The notes: generated from the sequence alone by a model not told the origin. Shown: positions 11,288-19,148, numbered from the stretch's first letter. The stretch is DNA of 64,000 nt from Thalassotalea sp. LPB0316 (GCF_014898095.1 NZ_CP062946.1:1984001-2048000); one strand, 5' to 3'. Translations and numbers: made by a program.

Positions 11288-11308
11288 GTGTCCATTATTA
11301 TGGGGTCA
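11288..11308 (+). repeat. IS3-family right terminal inverted repeat
   Basis: GTGTCCATTATTATGGGGTC plus A, starting 3 bases after the orfB stop. It matches the reverse complement of the left end at 17 of 21 positions. Confidence 0.85.
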
Positions 11309-11310
11309 CA

Positions 11311-11430
11311 CCACATAGAGCCATAGAGCCTTAGAGCCTTAGAGCCTTAGAGCCTTAGAACCTTATAACCTTATAACCTTATAACCTTTGAACCTTAAAA
11401 CCTTTGAACCTTAAAACCTTTGAACCTTTC
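11311..11430 (+). repeat. Pyrimidine-rich short tandem repeats (right half of an IS-split tract)
   Basis: Successive imperfect units, read left to right: TAGAGCCT (several copies), TATAACCT (three), then TTTGAACCTTAAAACC (repeating). Read on the other strand these are AAGG-containing units like those left of the IS. The tract occupies what should be the upstream region of the Lon-family gene. Confidence 0.8.
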
Positions 11431-11514
11431 AGTATTCAAGTTTTGCGTTTTTCCGTGCTTGCGCAGTACAATAGCGAAAAAACAAGTATTTGTAGTACCT
11501 TAAAAGAGTTTTAT

Positions 11515-13905
11515 ATGCCTCAAACTGCCCAGAATAACAGGCTAAGTGCCGATCAATTAACGGCTTCGATATCATCTTCGATTTTTGACACCATTGATAA
11601 TGACTCTATCAATGAGCAGTCGTTTATCGGTCATGAGCGAGCTAAAGAGGCATTGGAATTTGGCTTGTCTATGCCGTCTGTTGGTTTTAACGTGTTTGCC
11701 ATGGGTGAGCACGGTACGGGCCGCCAAACCTTAATCAAGCAAATGCTGAATCGCTTTGCCAAAGAGCAAGAAACACCAAGTGAGTGGTGTTATACCAACA
11801 ATTTTGATGATGGCCATGCGCCATTTGCTCTCTATTTAAATCCCGGTGAGGGCAAGTTATTAGTTAGCCGATTGAACACCTTTATTGATGATTTAATTGG
11901 CTTGTTTCCTGAAATTTTTGATAACCCAGGTTATCAAAGACAAAAGTCGGCAATTGATCGCGCATTTAATAAGCAATACGACGAAGCTATTGATTTAGTT
12001 GAACAACACGCATTTGATATGGGCGTTGCACTCTATGAAGACAAAGGTGAAGTTGGCTTTTCACCTATGGTTGACGGCAAGCCAATCAATGACAAAGAGT
12101 TTGCTTTGCTTACCGAGCAACAACGCAGTGACTTTTACCAACAGCTCGCCGAACTTGAGCACTTTTTAGCGGAGCAATTATTAGAATTGCCGCTGTGGAA
12201 ACGCACTTCAGCTGAGCAGCAACGCAAGCTGCGCTTTGATACCGCCAAACAAAGTATCAAGCCGTTAATTAAAGAGATGGAGCACGAATTTGCCAGTAAC
12301 TTAGGTGTGCTCAAGTATTTCAAAACAATAAAAAAATATATTGTTGAAGAAGTCCTAGAAGTTTTGGCGAATGAATCGACCGAAACCCGTGATGACAAAG
12401 AAACCCGTAAAATCATGGTTGAGCGCTTTGTGCCAAATTTATTGGTTGATCGCAGTAATGACCAAGGCGCACCCGTGGTTTATGAGCAAAATCCAACCTT
12501 TCAAAATTTGTTTGGTCAAGTCGATTTTGCCTCGTTCCAAGGCACTACCTATACCAGTTATAAATTAATTAGAGCGGGTGCATTACACAAAGCCAACGGC
12601 GGTTATTTGTTGCTAGATGCTGAAAAACTACTCAATCAGCCTTTGGTTTGGTCACGCCTAAAACTCGCGTTAAAAACGGGTCAAATTACCATAGAAAACC
12701 CTTACAGTGAGTTTTCTCCACCCAGTGTTTATAGTCTGCAACCAGAAAAGATCCCGTTAAAGGTTAAAGTGGTATTGTTAGGAGAGCCCGATCTCTACTA
12801 TATGCTACAAGAATACGATCAGGAGTTTACTGAACTATTTCGCGTGTTGGCTGATTTCGATCGTCATTTAAATCACGACGACGAAAACTTAAAAGCCTAT
12901 GGCACGATTGTTAGGCAACGGGCTCATAAACTCGGCTACCCGCCAATCACCAATCAAGCCTTGGCTGAAATGGTGCGCTATGCCTTGAGAAAAGCTGAAC
13001 ATCAGTCAAAAATTTCTGCCAACATTGTCGTGGTTAATGATCTATTAGATGAAGCGGTTTATTTGTCGAAAAAATCAGGTGATACCGAAGAAATAACCGC
13101 AGATCATATTCAACAAGCGCTTTTAGCGAAAAAACGCAGAACCGGCCGAATTAGTGAGACTTGGCTCTCTGACATAAAAGAGCGCCAAGTACTTATTTCA
13201 ACCCAAGGTAAAGAAGTTGGTAAGGTTAACGGCTTAACGGTACTTGAAATTGGCGAAAGTGTTTTTGGCACCCCAGCCCGAATTACCGCAACGGTTTATG
13301 CGGGCTCTAATGGGGTTACTGACATTGAGCGAGAGGTTGATCTAGGCAAAGCGATTCACTCAAAAGGAGTCATGCTATTAACGGGTTATTTAGGCCACAA
13401 GTACGGTCAAAACTTTCCAGTATCGATATCAGCCAATATTGCGATTGAGCAGTCTTATGGTCATATCGATGGCGATAGTGCTTCAATGGCTGAGTTATGT
13501 GCATTAATTTCAGCGATTACTCACCTGCCAATAGATCAAAGCCTAGCTATCACGGGTTCGATTAACCAACATGGGCAGGTTCAGTCAATTGGCGGGGTTA
13601 ATGAAAAAATCGAAGGTTTCTATCAGTTGTGTAATGATCGCGGCTTAACCGGCACGCAAGGTGTCATCATTCCACGTACGAATGTCATGAACCTAATGCT
13701 TAATGATGATGTGATTAACGCAGTTAAACGCGGTGATTTTCATATATATGCGGTTGAAGATATCGATCAAGCATTGGCTATTTTAATGTCGACAATGGCA
13801 GGTGAGATGAACTCAACGGGTCGCTACCCTCGAAAATCTATTCACGGTTTAGCCCTAGATAAACTCAAACAGTTTGCTGATATTTTAGAAGGCGAAGATG
13901 AATAA
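11515..13905 (+). CDS. Lon-family ATP-dependent protease (LonB/YcbZ-like)
   Basis: A 796-residue AAA+ protease of the YcbZ type, which lacks the canonical Lon N-domain. Seen: P-loop-like GEHGTGRQTL near residue 65, a long helical insertion (about 110-300), the AAA lid, and a C-terminal Lon protease domain with the Ser-Lys dyad (Ser in GDSASMAELCAL; Lys in GGVNEKIEGF). The start ATG 11515 has GAG eight bases upstream; the frame is open further upstream only because it runs through the repeat tract. The P-loop departs from GxxxxGK[ST] (Arg in place of Lys, GTGRQT), as is usual in this subfamily. An IS sits about 200 bases upstream. Confidence 0.9.
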   Translation: MPQTAQNNRLSADQLTASISSSIFDTIDNDSINEQSFIGHERAKEALEFGLSMPSVGFNVFAMGEHGTGRQTLIKQMLNRFAKEQETPSEWCYTNNFDDGHAPFALYLNPGEGKLLVSRLNTFIDDLIGLFPEIFDNPGYQRQKSAIDRAFNKQYDEAIDLVEQHAFDMGVALYEDKGEVGFSPMVDGKPINDKEFALLTEQQRSDFYQQLAELEHFLAEQLLELPLWKRTSAEQQRKLRFDTAKQSIKPLIKEMEHEFASNLGVLKYFKTIKKYIVEEVLEVLANESTETRDDKETRKIMVERFVPNLLVDRSNDQGAPVVYEQNPTFQNLFGQVDFASFQGTTYTSYKLIRAGALHKANGGYLLLDAEKLLNQPLVWSRLKLALKTGQITIENPYSEFSPPSVYSLQPEKIPLKVKVVLLGEPDLYYMLQEYDQEFTELFRVLADFDRHLNHDDENLKAYGTIVRQRAHKLGYPPITNQALAEMVRYALRKAEHQSKISANIVVVNDLLDEAVYLSKKSGDTEEITADHIQQALLAKKRRTGRISETWLSDIKERQVLISTQGKEVGKVNGLTVLEIGESVFGTPARITATVYAGSNGVTDIEREVDLGKAIHSKGVMLLTGYLGHKYGQNFPVSISANIAIEQSYGHIDGDSASMAELCALISAITHLPIDQSLAITGSINQHGQVQSIGGVNEKIEGFYQLCNDRGLTGTQGVIIPRTNVMNLMLNDDVINAVKRGDFHIYAVEDIDQALAILMSTMAGEMNSTGRYPRKSIHGLALDKLKQFADILEGEDE

Positions 13906-13945
13906 TTAACCAGTGCGTTAACATTTAATCGTTAAGGGGTAATTG

Positions 13946-13976
13946 TAAAGCCAGTGTTAATATGCTGGCTTTTTTC
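13946..13976 (+). terminator. Rho-independent terminator after the Lon-family gene
   Basis: AAAGCCAG and CTGGCTTT pair around a 10-base loop, followed by TTTTTT. It lies 40 bases past the protease stop. Confidence 0.8.
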
Positions 13977-14006
13977 TGGTTTTTGACGCTAATTTGGCGG
14001 TTTTAC

Positions 14007-14034
14007 TTGCAATATTTGTAAATGTCAGTATGAT
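14007..14034 (+). promoter_or_regulatory. Putative sigma70 promoter for deaD
   Basis: TTGCAA, 16 bases, TATGAT (4/6 and 5/6 of consensus). If used it gives a leader of about 185 bases before the deaD ATG. The gap 13906-14225 holds only the terminator, this promoter and the structured leader. Confidence 0.4.
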
Positions 14035-14163
14035 TCGCGCCTCACTAATTAGCGCTCAGCAAATAAGCAATTGTTGGCAAGATGTTAATTAGTTATTCGT
14101 TGGGGTTAAATCCGCCAAATAGACTGTTCTACTAATCAATTCGAGATTAGTTCTTATCCGCGT

Positions 14164-14220
14164 GGTCTTCAAGGTGGTTTCCTCTTAGGTTTACGCAGGA
14201 AAATCCTGCCTTGAGAAGAC
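14164..14220 (+). promoter_or_regulatory. Structured deaD leader hairpin covering the ribosome-binding site
   Basis: GTCTTC-AAGG (14165-14174 region) pairs with CCTTGAGAAGAC (14209-14220) with a two-base bulge; inside is a perfect hairpin GCAGGA-AAA-TCCTGC (14195-14209). The likely Shine-Dalgarno GAGAAG lies in the right arm, seven bases from the ATG. E. coli deaD also has a long regulated leader, so a structural switch is plausible, but the mechanism here is inference. Confidence 0.5.
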
Positions 14221-14225
14221 AATTT

Positions 14226-15989
14226 ATGACTGAATCAAACAATGCTCAAGTGAGCTTTGACGCTTTAGGCTTGCCTGAAGTTTTATCATCTGCTTTAAAA
14301 ACAATGGGTTTCGAGAACCCAACACCGATTCAAGCGATGACTATTCCACCGTTATTAGCAGGCAAAGACGTATTAGGTGAAGCACAAACGGGTACCGGTA
14401 AAACTGCCGCGTTTGGCTTGCCGGCATTAGCGAGTATCGATACCTCGATTCGCAAGCCGCAAATGCTAGTGATTGCACCTACACGTGAATTAGCGATTCA
14501 AGTATCTGAAGCGATTGAACAGTTTGCTAAAAATATGAAAGGCTTGCGCGTGGCAACGGTATACGGTGGTCAATCTTATGGCCCGCAGTTTGCGCAAATT
14601 GAGCGTGGTGCCCAAGTGATCGTTGGTACGCCTGGCCGTATGATGGATCACTTACGTCGTAAAAGCTTGAAACTAGAGCACGTTAAATTTTGTGCGTTAG
14701 ACGAAGCTGATGAAATGCTCAACATGGGCTTTTTAGAAGATATTGAGTGGATCTTAGATCACTTAAGCGACGATACACAAATGGCATTGTTCTCAGCGAC
14801 AATGCCACCGCAAATTCGCAAAATTGCTAACCGATTCTTAAAAGATCCTGAGCACTTACGCGTAGCGCCTGTTAAGAAAGTTAAGGCAAATATTACACAG
14901 TTAGTGTGGAAAGTCAGTGTACTTAACAAGAAAACGGCACTAGAGCGTGTCTCTGAAGTACTAGATTACAAAGCGATGATCGTGTTTGTTCGTACCCGCA
15001 ACGACACCGTTGAAGTGGCAGAGCACCTTGAGTCGAGAGGATTTGCTGCCGCGGCGATTAATGGTGATATGAACCAAGCGCAGCGTGAACGCACCGTTGA
15101 TCAATTGCGCAATGGCGCATTAAAAATCTTGGTAGCAACAGACGTCGTTGCCCGTGGTTTAGATATTCCAAGTATCGATCTAGTCGTCAACTACGATTTA
15201 CCTGACGACAACGAAGTTTACGTTCACCGCATTGGTCGTACTGGCCGTGCTGGCCGTGAAGGTACGTCGATTTCATTTATGCGTCCACGCGAAATGTACC
15301 GCATTCGTCATTACGAGCGTTTAACATCGGGTAAAGTTGAAGATTTTGAATTACCAACAATTCAAGAAATTGGTAAAGCGCGTATTGACCGCACTAAGCA
15401 AGAATTAGTGGATGTATTAGCCAATAACGATATTAGCCAAATGATGGAAATCGTTGAGAAAATGGCTGAAGAGTCGGAGATGTCGGTTGAGCACTTAGCT
15501 GCAGCGTTATTGCACCTTAAGCAGTTAAAACAGCCATTATGTCCGAAAGAAGATCCTAAACCGCGCCGTGAAGCGCGTGATAGAGATGACAGAGGCGGTC
15601 GTCGTGACGCCCGTCGTGGTGATAGAGACAATCGTGGTGACCGTGGTGAACGCGCTCCGCGCAAACCAAAAGCTGTGCGCAGTGATGTTGATTGGCAAAC
15701 ATACCGTTTAGAAGTGGGTAAAGAGCACGGTGCTAAGCCTGGTGATATTGTTGGCGCAATTGCTAACGAAATCTCATTAGACAGTAGCTACATCGGTCAA
15801 ATCAACTTGTTTGAACGTCATAGCTTTGTTCAGTTGCCGAAGAATATGCCTTCAAATATCTACAAGAAGTTAAAAGGTGTTCGCGTACGTCGCCAACAGT
15901 TAGATATTTCATTATCTGAAGCGCCAGTGGTTACGCAAAAACGCAAACCTCGTGGTGAGCGCAGCGAGAGACCACGCCGTTACAACTAA
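14226..15989 (+). CDS. deaD: DEAD-box RNA helicase DeaD/CsdA
   Basis: A cold-shock and ribosome-assembly RNA helicase. The 587-residue product has the Q motif (GFENPTPIQ), motif I AQTGTGKT (residues 53-60), PTRELA, TPGR, LDEADEML, SAT, and the helicase C domain (IVFVRTR, ATDVVARGLDIP, HRIGRTGRAGR). After about residue 440 come an Arg/Asp/Gly-rich linker and a DbpA-like RNA-binding domain (IVGAIANE, IGQINLFERHSFV), which separates DeaD from shorter RhlE-type helicases. ATG 14226 is chosen with GAGAAG upstream. A terminator follows at 16013. Confidence 0.95.
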   Translation: MTESNNAQVSFDALGLPEVLSSALKTMGFENPTPIQAMTIPPLLAGKDVLGEAQTGTGKTAAFGLPALASIDTSIRKPQMLVIAPTRELAIQVSEAIEQFAKNMKGLRVATVYGGQSYGPQFAQIERGAQVIVGTPGRMMDHLRRKSLKLEHVKFCALDEADEMLNMGFLEDIEWILDHLSDDTQMALFSATMPPQIRKIANRFLKDPEHLRVAPVKKVKANITQLVWKVSVLNKKTALERVSEVLDYKAMIVFVRTRNDTVEVAEHLESRGFAAAAINGDMNQAQRERTVDQLRNGALKILVATDVVARGLDIPSIDLVVNYDLPDDNEVYVHRIGRTGRAGREGTSISFMRPREMYRIRHYERLTSGKVEDFELPTIQEIGKARIDRTKQELVDVLANNDISQMMEIVEKMAEESEMSVEHLAAALLHLKQLKQPLCPKEDPKPRREARDRDDRGGRRDARRGDRDNRGDRGERAPRKPKAVRSDVDWQTYRLEVGKEHGAKPGDIVGAIANEISLDSSYIGQINLFERHSFVQLPKNMPSNIYKKLKGVRVRRQQLDISLSEAPVVTQKRKPRGERSERPRRYN

Positions 15990-16012
15990 TAGCTTAGTTA
16001 ATGTACATAATG

Positions 16013-16037
16013 AAAAGGAGCCTTAGGCTCCTTTTTT
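16013..16037 (+). terminator. Rho-independent terminator after deaD
   Basis: AAGGAGCC-TTA-GGCTCCTT followed by TTTT, an eight-pair stem starting 24 bases past the stop. Confidence 0.9.
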
Positions 16038-16201
16038 ATGCCTTGAAATAAGGCTAATACCACTACTTGTTAAGTCGTCATATTTTGGCTGATTAAAAGT
16101 AATGATTACCTTAAAATAATCTGTGTAACTTATTCTTTACGTCGGTTGTCTAGGCATTGTATAGCCTAGCGAGCACTTGATTAATTTTTCGATAAAGGGC
16201 T

Positions 16202-16219
16202 TGTAAATTTAGTTATACA
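16202..16219 (+). promoter_or_regulatory. Candidate TyrR box upstream of hppD
   Basis: TGTAAA-N6-TATACA, one mismatch from the TyrR consensus TGTAAA-N6-TTTACA, 89 bases before the hppD start. TyrR controls aromatic amino acid genes in gammaproteobacteria. The rest of the 319-base gap 15990-16308 holds the deaD terminator and a small hairpin (CTAGGC/GCCTAG near 16151-16170); I see no gene in it. Confidence 0.45.
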
Positions 16220-16308
16220 ATCCACTCATTAATTGGATTGGCTCTAAGGCTTTTGCTATCGAATTTTCCCGTTAATAATGCAGTCATAATTATTATTAGG
16301 AAAAAGAT

Positions 16309-17352
16309 ATGACGACAGTGAATAATCCTTTAAAACTTTGCGGTATCGAATTTACCGAATATGCAACTCCAGATAGCGATTATATGGAGCAAGTATTTTA
16401 CGGTTTTGGTTTTTCAAAAACGAAAAAGTTAAAAGGCCGTGATGTAGAATACTTTGGTCAAAACGACATTCACTTCTTATTAAACAAAGAACAGAAAGGC
16501 TTTTCTCGCGAGTTTGCTAAATCTCATGGTCCAGCCATTTGTTCAATGGGTTGGCGCGTAGAAGATGCTCAGTTTGCCTTTGAGCAAGCAATCGAGCGTG
16601 GCGCCAAGTCAGCAATGGACGCGGAAAATAAATTACCATACCCTGCCATTTACGGTATTGGTGATAGCTTGATCTATTTCGTTGATAAATTTGGTGACAA
16701 AGGTTCAATTTACAACGACGATTTTGAAGATTTAGCTGAGCCTGTGATCAACAAAGATAAAGGCTTTTTACGCGTTGACCACCTAACAAATAATGTTTAC
16801 CAAGGAACGATGGAGAAGTGGGCTAACTTCTACAAAGACGTTTTTGGTTTTACCGAAGTGCGTTACTTCGATATCAAAGGTGAGAAAACGGCACTTGTGT
16901 CTTACGCATTACAATCACCATGTGGCCTGTTCTCTATTCCAATTAATGAAGGTAAAGGTACTAACAACAACCAAATCGACGAATACCTAGACGAGTACAA
17001 TGGTCCAGGTGTTCAGCACTTAGCGTTTATTACGGACGATTTAGTTGGCTCTTTAGATCAATTAGATAAAGGTATTATTGATACCTTGAATATTGTCCCT
17101 GAATACTATGATGATGTGTTTGATCGTATTCCTTGGGTTAAAGAAGATAAGAAGCGTATTCAAGAACACCAAATCTTGGTGGATAGCCAAAAAGAAAATA
17201 GCTACTTATTACAGATTTTCACGAAGAATATTTTTGGCCCGATCTTTATTGAGATGATCCAACGCGTTGACGACAAAGGTTTTGGTGAAGGTAACTTCAC
17301 TGCGTTATTCAAGTCGATTGAATTGAACCAAATGGAGCGTGGCGTTTTATAA
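16309..17352 (+). CDS. hppD: 4-hydroxyphenylpyruvate dioxygenase
   Basis: HPPD converts 4-hydroxyphenylpyruvate to homogentisate, the second step of tyrosine breakdown. The 347-residue protein is two vicinal-oxygen-chelate halves; the C-terminal half supplies the iron ligands, visible as H158 (RVDHLTNNV), H237 (GVQHLAFIT) and E315 (PIFIEMIQR). Length is normal. AGGA precedes the ATG. No homogentisate dioxygenase follows; the next 600 bases are repeats. Without that enzyme nearby, homogentisate fate (degradation elsewhere or pyomelanin) cannot be told from the window. Confidence 0.95.
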   Translation: MTTVNNPLKLCGIEFTEYATPDSDYMEQVFYGFGFSKTKKLKGRDVEYFGQNDIHFLLNKEQKGFSREFAKSHGPAICSMGWRVEDAQFAFEQAIERGAKSAMDAENKLPYPAIYGIGDSLIYFVDKFGDKGSIYNDDFEDLAEPVINKDKGFLRVDHLTNNVYQGTMEKWANFYKDVFGFTEVRYFDIKGEKTALVSYALQSPCGLFSIPINEGKGTNNNQIDEYLDEYNGPGVQHLAFITDDLVGSLDQLDKGIIDTLNIVPEYYDDVFDRIPWVKEDKKRIQEHQILVDSQKENSYLLQIFTKNIFGPIFIEMIQRVDDKGFGEGNFTALFKSIELNQMERGVL

Positions 17353-17359
17353 TCCGCTT

Positions 17360-17463
17360 GGAAAGCTGGAAAGCTGGAAAGCTGGAAAGCTGGAAAGCTG
17401 GAAAGCTGGAAAGCTGGAAAGCTGGAAAGCTGGAAAGCTGGAAAGCTGGAAAGCTGGAAAGCT
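17360..17463 (+). repeat. Thirteen perfect copies of the octamer GGAAAGCT
   Basis: A 104-base array with no mismatch between units, directly after the hppD stop and before its terminator, followed by two decaying units. It is in the presumed 3' untranslated region. No spacer structure is present, so it is not CRISPR. Perfect homogeneity implies recent expansion or ongoing slippage. Confidence 0.95.
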
Positions 17464-17488
17464 AGGAAGCAGGAAAGTTATAGCGTAC

Positions 17489-17525
17489 AAAAAAGGCTAG
17501 AGATTAAATATCCTAGCCTTTTTTT
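17489..17525 (+). terminator. Rho-independent terminator of the hppD transcript
   Basis: AAAAGGCTAG pairs with CTAGCCTTTT around a 12-base loop, followed by more T residues. It lies beyond the octamer array, so the array is probably transcribed. Confidence 0.8.
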
Positions 17526-17542
17526 GATTTTGCTATCAAGCG

Positions 17543-17734
17543 TTTAAGTATGAGATTCCCGATTCAAACACCTCGGGAATGACGTATTTTTCAGCGTTAC
17601 AGCCTTATTGCCTTACAGCGAAATTGAAAAGTTTTGCTTTTAAGTATGAGATTCCCGATTTAAACACCTCGGGAATGACGTATTTTTCAGCGTTACAGCC
17701 TTATTGCCTTACAGCGAAATTGAAAAGTTCTGCT
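17543..17734 (+). repeat. Tandem 96-bp direct repeat (two copies)
   Basis: Copies 17543-17638 and 17639-17734 differ at two positions only (C/T in the hairpin loop and T/C near the end). Each holds one REP-like hairpin and the words CAGCGTTACAGCCTTATTGC. A third, decayed copy starts at 17735. The region 17353-17964 is otherwise gene-free. Confidence 0.92.
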
Positions 17735-17883
17735 TTTAAGTATTAAATTCCCGACTAAGACACTTCGGGAAAGACGTATTCTTTTCACCTTTCAGCCTTA
17801 AAGCATTACAGCATTTAACTCCTGACTGACAGCTAACAGCTCAAAACTCCAAAGATTCCCTACTAAAACACCACGGGAATGAC
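17553..17883 (+). repeat. Cluster of four REP-like hairpins (ATTCCCGA...TCGGGAAT)
   Basis: Hairpin copies at 17553-17583, 17649-17679, 17745-17775 and 17853-17883. The first two have perfect 8-bp arms ATTCCCGA/TCGGGAAT with a ten-base A-rich loop ending ACACC; the third and fourth have one or two arm changes. All are followed by GACG or close to it. Related copies lie at 19149-19173 and 62568-62598 in the other orientation. Confidence 0.85.
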
Positions 17884-17964
17884 GCCGTTAAGGGCTTGAA
17901 TGCTTTAACGCTAGAACGCTTTAATTTACCGCGTTAACGCTTGAAAGAAGGTTTATTGCTATTG

Positions 17965-18567
17965 CTAACCTCGGCCAGCGCAAGAGACTTCGAGATCTTT
18001 TAAAACACCGTCGCCTAAGTTGTACACTACACCGTGTACAGTAACGTTTTGACCACGTTGCCAAGCATTTCTCAATATAGTTGTATTTGAAACATTCGCG
18101 ACTTGTTCGATAACATTGTACTCACATAACAGATTTACTTTTTCAGTGTGATCAGTAACTTGCGCAAGTTTTTCTTTGTGAAAGCGCTGCACGTCTTTAA
18201 TGTGTCTTAACCAATTATCAATTAGGCCAAAGTCTTTGTCTTCAAGTGAGGCAGCAACACCACCACAACCGTAATGACCACAAACAATAATGTGCTCAAC
18301 TTTGAGTACTTCAACAGCGTATTGCAAAACCGATAAGCAGTTTAGGTCTGTGTGGATGACTTGGTTAGCGATATTTCGGTGAACAAAAATTTCACCGGGT
18401 GCTAATCCTAACAGTTGGTTTGCCGGTACGCGTGAATCAGAACAACCAATCCACAAATACTTTGGCGATTGTTGTTGGGCAAGGTTGGAAAAAAAATCGG
18501 GATTATCTTGTTTGATATTTTCAGACCATTCACGGTTCTGATCAAATAGGTGGCCAATAGAAGACAT
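17965..18567 (-). CDS. can: Beta-class carbonic anhydrase
   Basis: Interconverts CO2 and bicarbonate in the cytoplasm. The 200-residue protein is of the Can/CynT type with zinc ligands C42, H98 and C101 and the Asp-Arg dyad D44/R46 (GCSDSRVPA; CGHYGCGG). Length is slightly below E. coli Can (220). The ATG has AGG six bases upstream. It is monocistronic, diverging from ppiC across about 130 bases. Confidence 0.96.
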   Translation of the reverse strand: MSSIGHLFDQNREWSENIKQDNPDFFSNLAQQQSPKYLWIGCSDSRVPANQLLGLAPGEIFVHRNIANQVIHTDLNCLSVLQYAVEVLKVEHIIVCGHYGCGGVAASLEDKDFGLIDNWLRHIKDVQRFHKEKLAQVTDHTEKVNLLCEYNVIEQVANVSNTTILRNAWQRGQNVTVHGVVYNLGDGVLKDLEVSCAGRG

Positions 18568-18699
18568 GTTAACCTTTGGTTTTATGATAAAGCGGTCATT
18601 CTAGGTAAAAACGCCTTGAAGTAAAGCAAAACCTAATTGGTCGGAGCAATTAAGGTTTGATAAAATATACCGATTCTTATTCGATGCAGAGATAATTTC

Positions 18700-18978
18700 A
18701 TGGCGACAGCATGTGCTCGACACATTTTAGTTAAAACCCAACAACAAGCCCTAGATATTAAAAAACAACTCGATAAAGGCGCTGATTTTGGCTCATTGGC
18801 GAAAAAGTTTTCTACTTGTCCGTCAAAGAAAAAAGGCGGTGACTTAGGTGAATTTCGCCGCGGGCAAATGGTCAAGACTTTTGATGATGTCGTATTTAAA
18901 AAAGAAGTACTTAAGGTTCATGGGCCGGTAAAAACCAAGTTTGGCTTTCACTTAATTCAAACAATTTATCGCAACTAA
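18700..18978 (+). CDS. ppiC: Parvulin-type peptidyl-prolyl isomerase PpiC
   Basis: A 92-residue single-domain rotamase, the size of E. coli PpiC (93). Family landmarks are [12 protein letters not shown] at the start, [16 protein letters not shown] in the middle, and [13 protein letters not shown] at the end. No signal peptide, so it acts in the cytoplasm. It is followed by a repeat-rich gap rather than a partner gene. Confidence 0.95.
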   Translation: MATACARHILVKTQQQALDIKKQLDKGADFGSLAKKFSTCPSKKKGGDLGEFRRGQMVKTFDDVVFKKEVLKVHGPVKTKFGFHLIQTIYRN

Positions 18979-18985
18979 GGGGGCA

Positions 18986-19140
18986 TGCGGTAACGCGGTA
19001 GGGTTTAAAGGTGTTAAGGCCCTAATGTTTGAAGGCAGAGATAGAGTAGAGTGACTTTAGCATTAGGGCCCTTAAGCATTCGAGCGTTAAAACTTCCAGC
19101 AATCTTGTATGCCAGCCTTTTAGCATTCAAGCGCTAAACG
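18986..19140 (+). repeat. Bipartite AAGG/CCTT repeat element with internal inverted repeat
   Basis: The left part is purine-rich (GGTAACGCGGTAGGGTTTAA, GGTGTTAAGG, GAAGGC); the right is its rough mirror (AAACTTCCAGC, CCAGCCTTTTAGC). At the centre TTAAGGCCCTAATG (19014-19027) pairs with CATTAGGGCCCTTAA (19061-19075). It shares the ACGCGGTA lead-in with the tract at 9945. No open frame seen. Confidence 0.65.
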
Positions 19141-19148
19141 GCGTTATG

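Larger units (their letters stand above)
10061..11308 (+). mobile_element. Complete IS3-family insertion sequence
   Basis: A 1,248-base element with imperfect 21-bp terminal inverted repeats (17 of 21 positions match; ends TGACCCC...GGGGTCA, inner GGACAC/GTGTCC). Inside are the two overlapping frames of IS3 elements, orfA and a -1 orfB, with an A AAA AAG slippery heptamer, and an intact DD(35)E triad. Ends TG...CA are typical of the family. The bases flanking it (GAG at left, CAC at right) do not form a target duplication, which suggests either past recombination or a decayed duplication in the repeat tract it occupies. It appears intact and potentially active. Confidence 0.92.

Noticed and set aside
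11404..11514. N-terminal extension of the Lon-family protease
   Set aside because: The extension is translated from the tandem-repeat tract and has no family counterpart; ATG 11515 fits the family and has a ribosome site.
15362..15664. Open frame antisense to the DeaD linker, rich in Arg and Ser
   Set aside because: It mirrors the Arg/Asp/Gly-rich coding of DeaD; low-complexity antisense frames of this kind are expected.
16151..16170. CTAGGC/GCCTAG palindrome upstream of hppD as a terminator or riboswitch
   Set aside because: Six-pair stem only, no U-tract and no recognisable aptamer core.
17360..17463. CRISPR array
   Set aside because: Units are 8 bases, contiguous and without spacers; no cas genes in the window.
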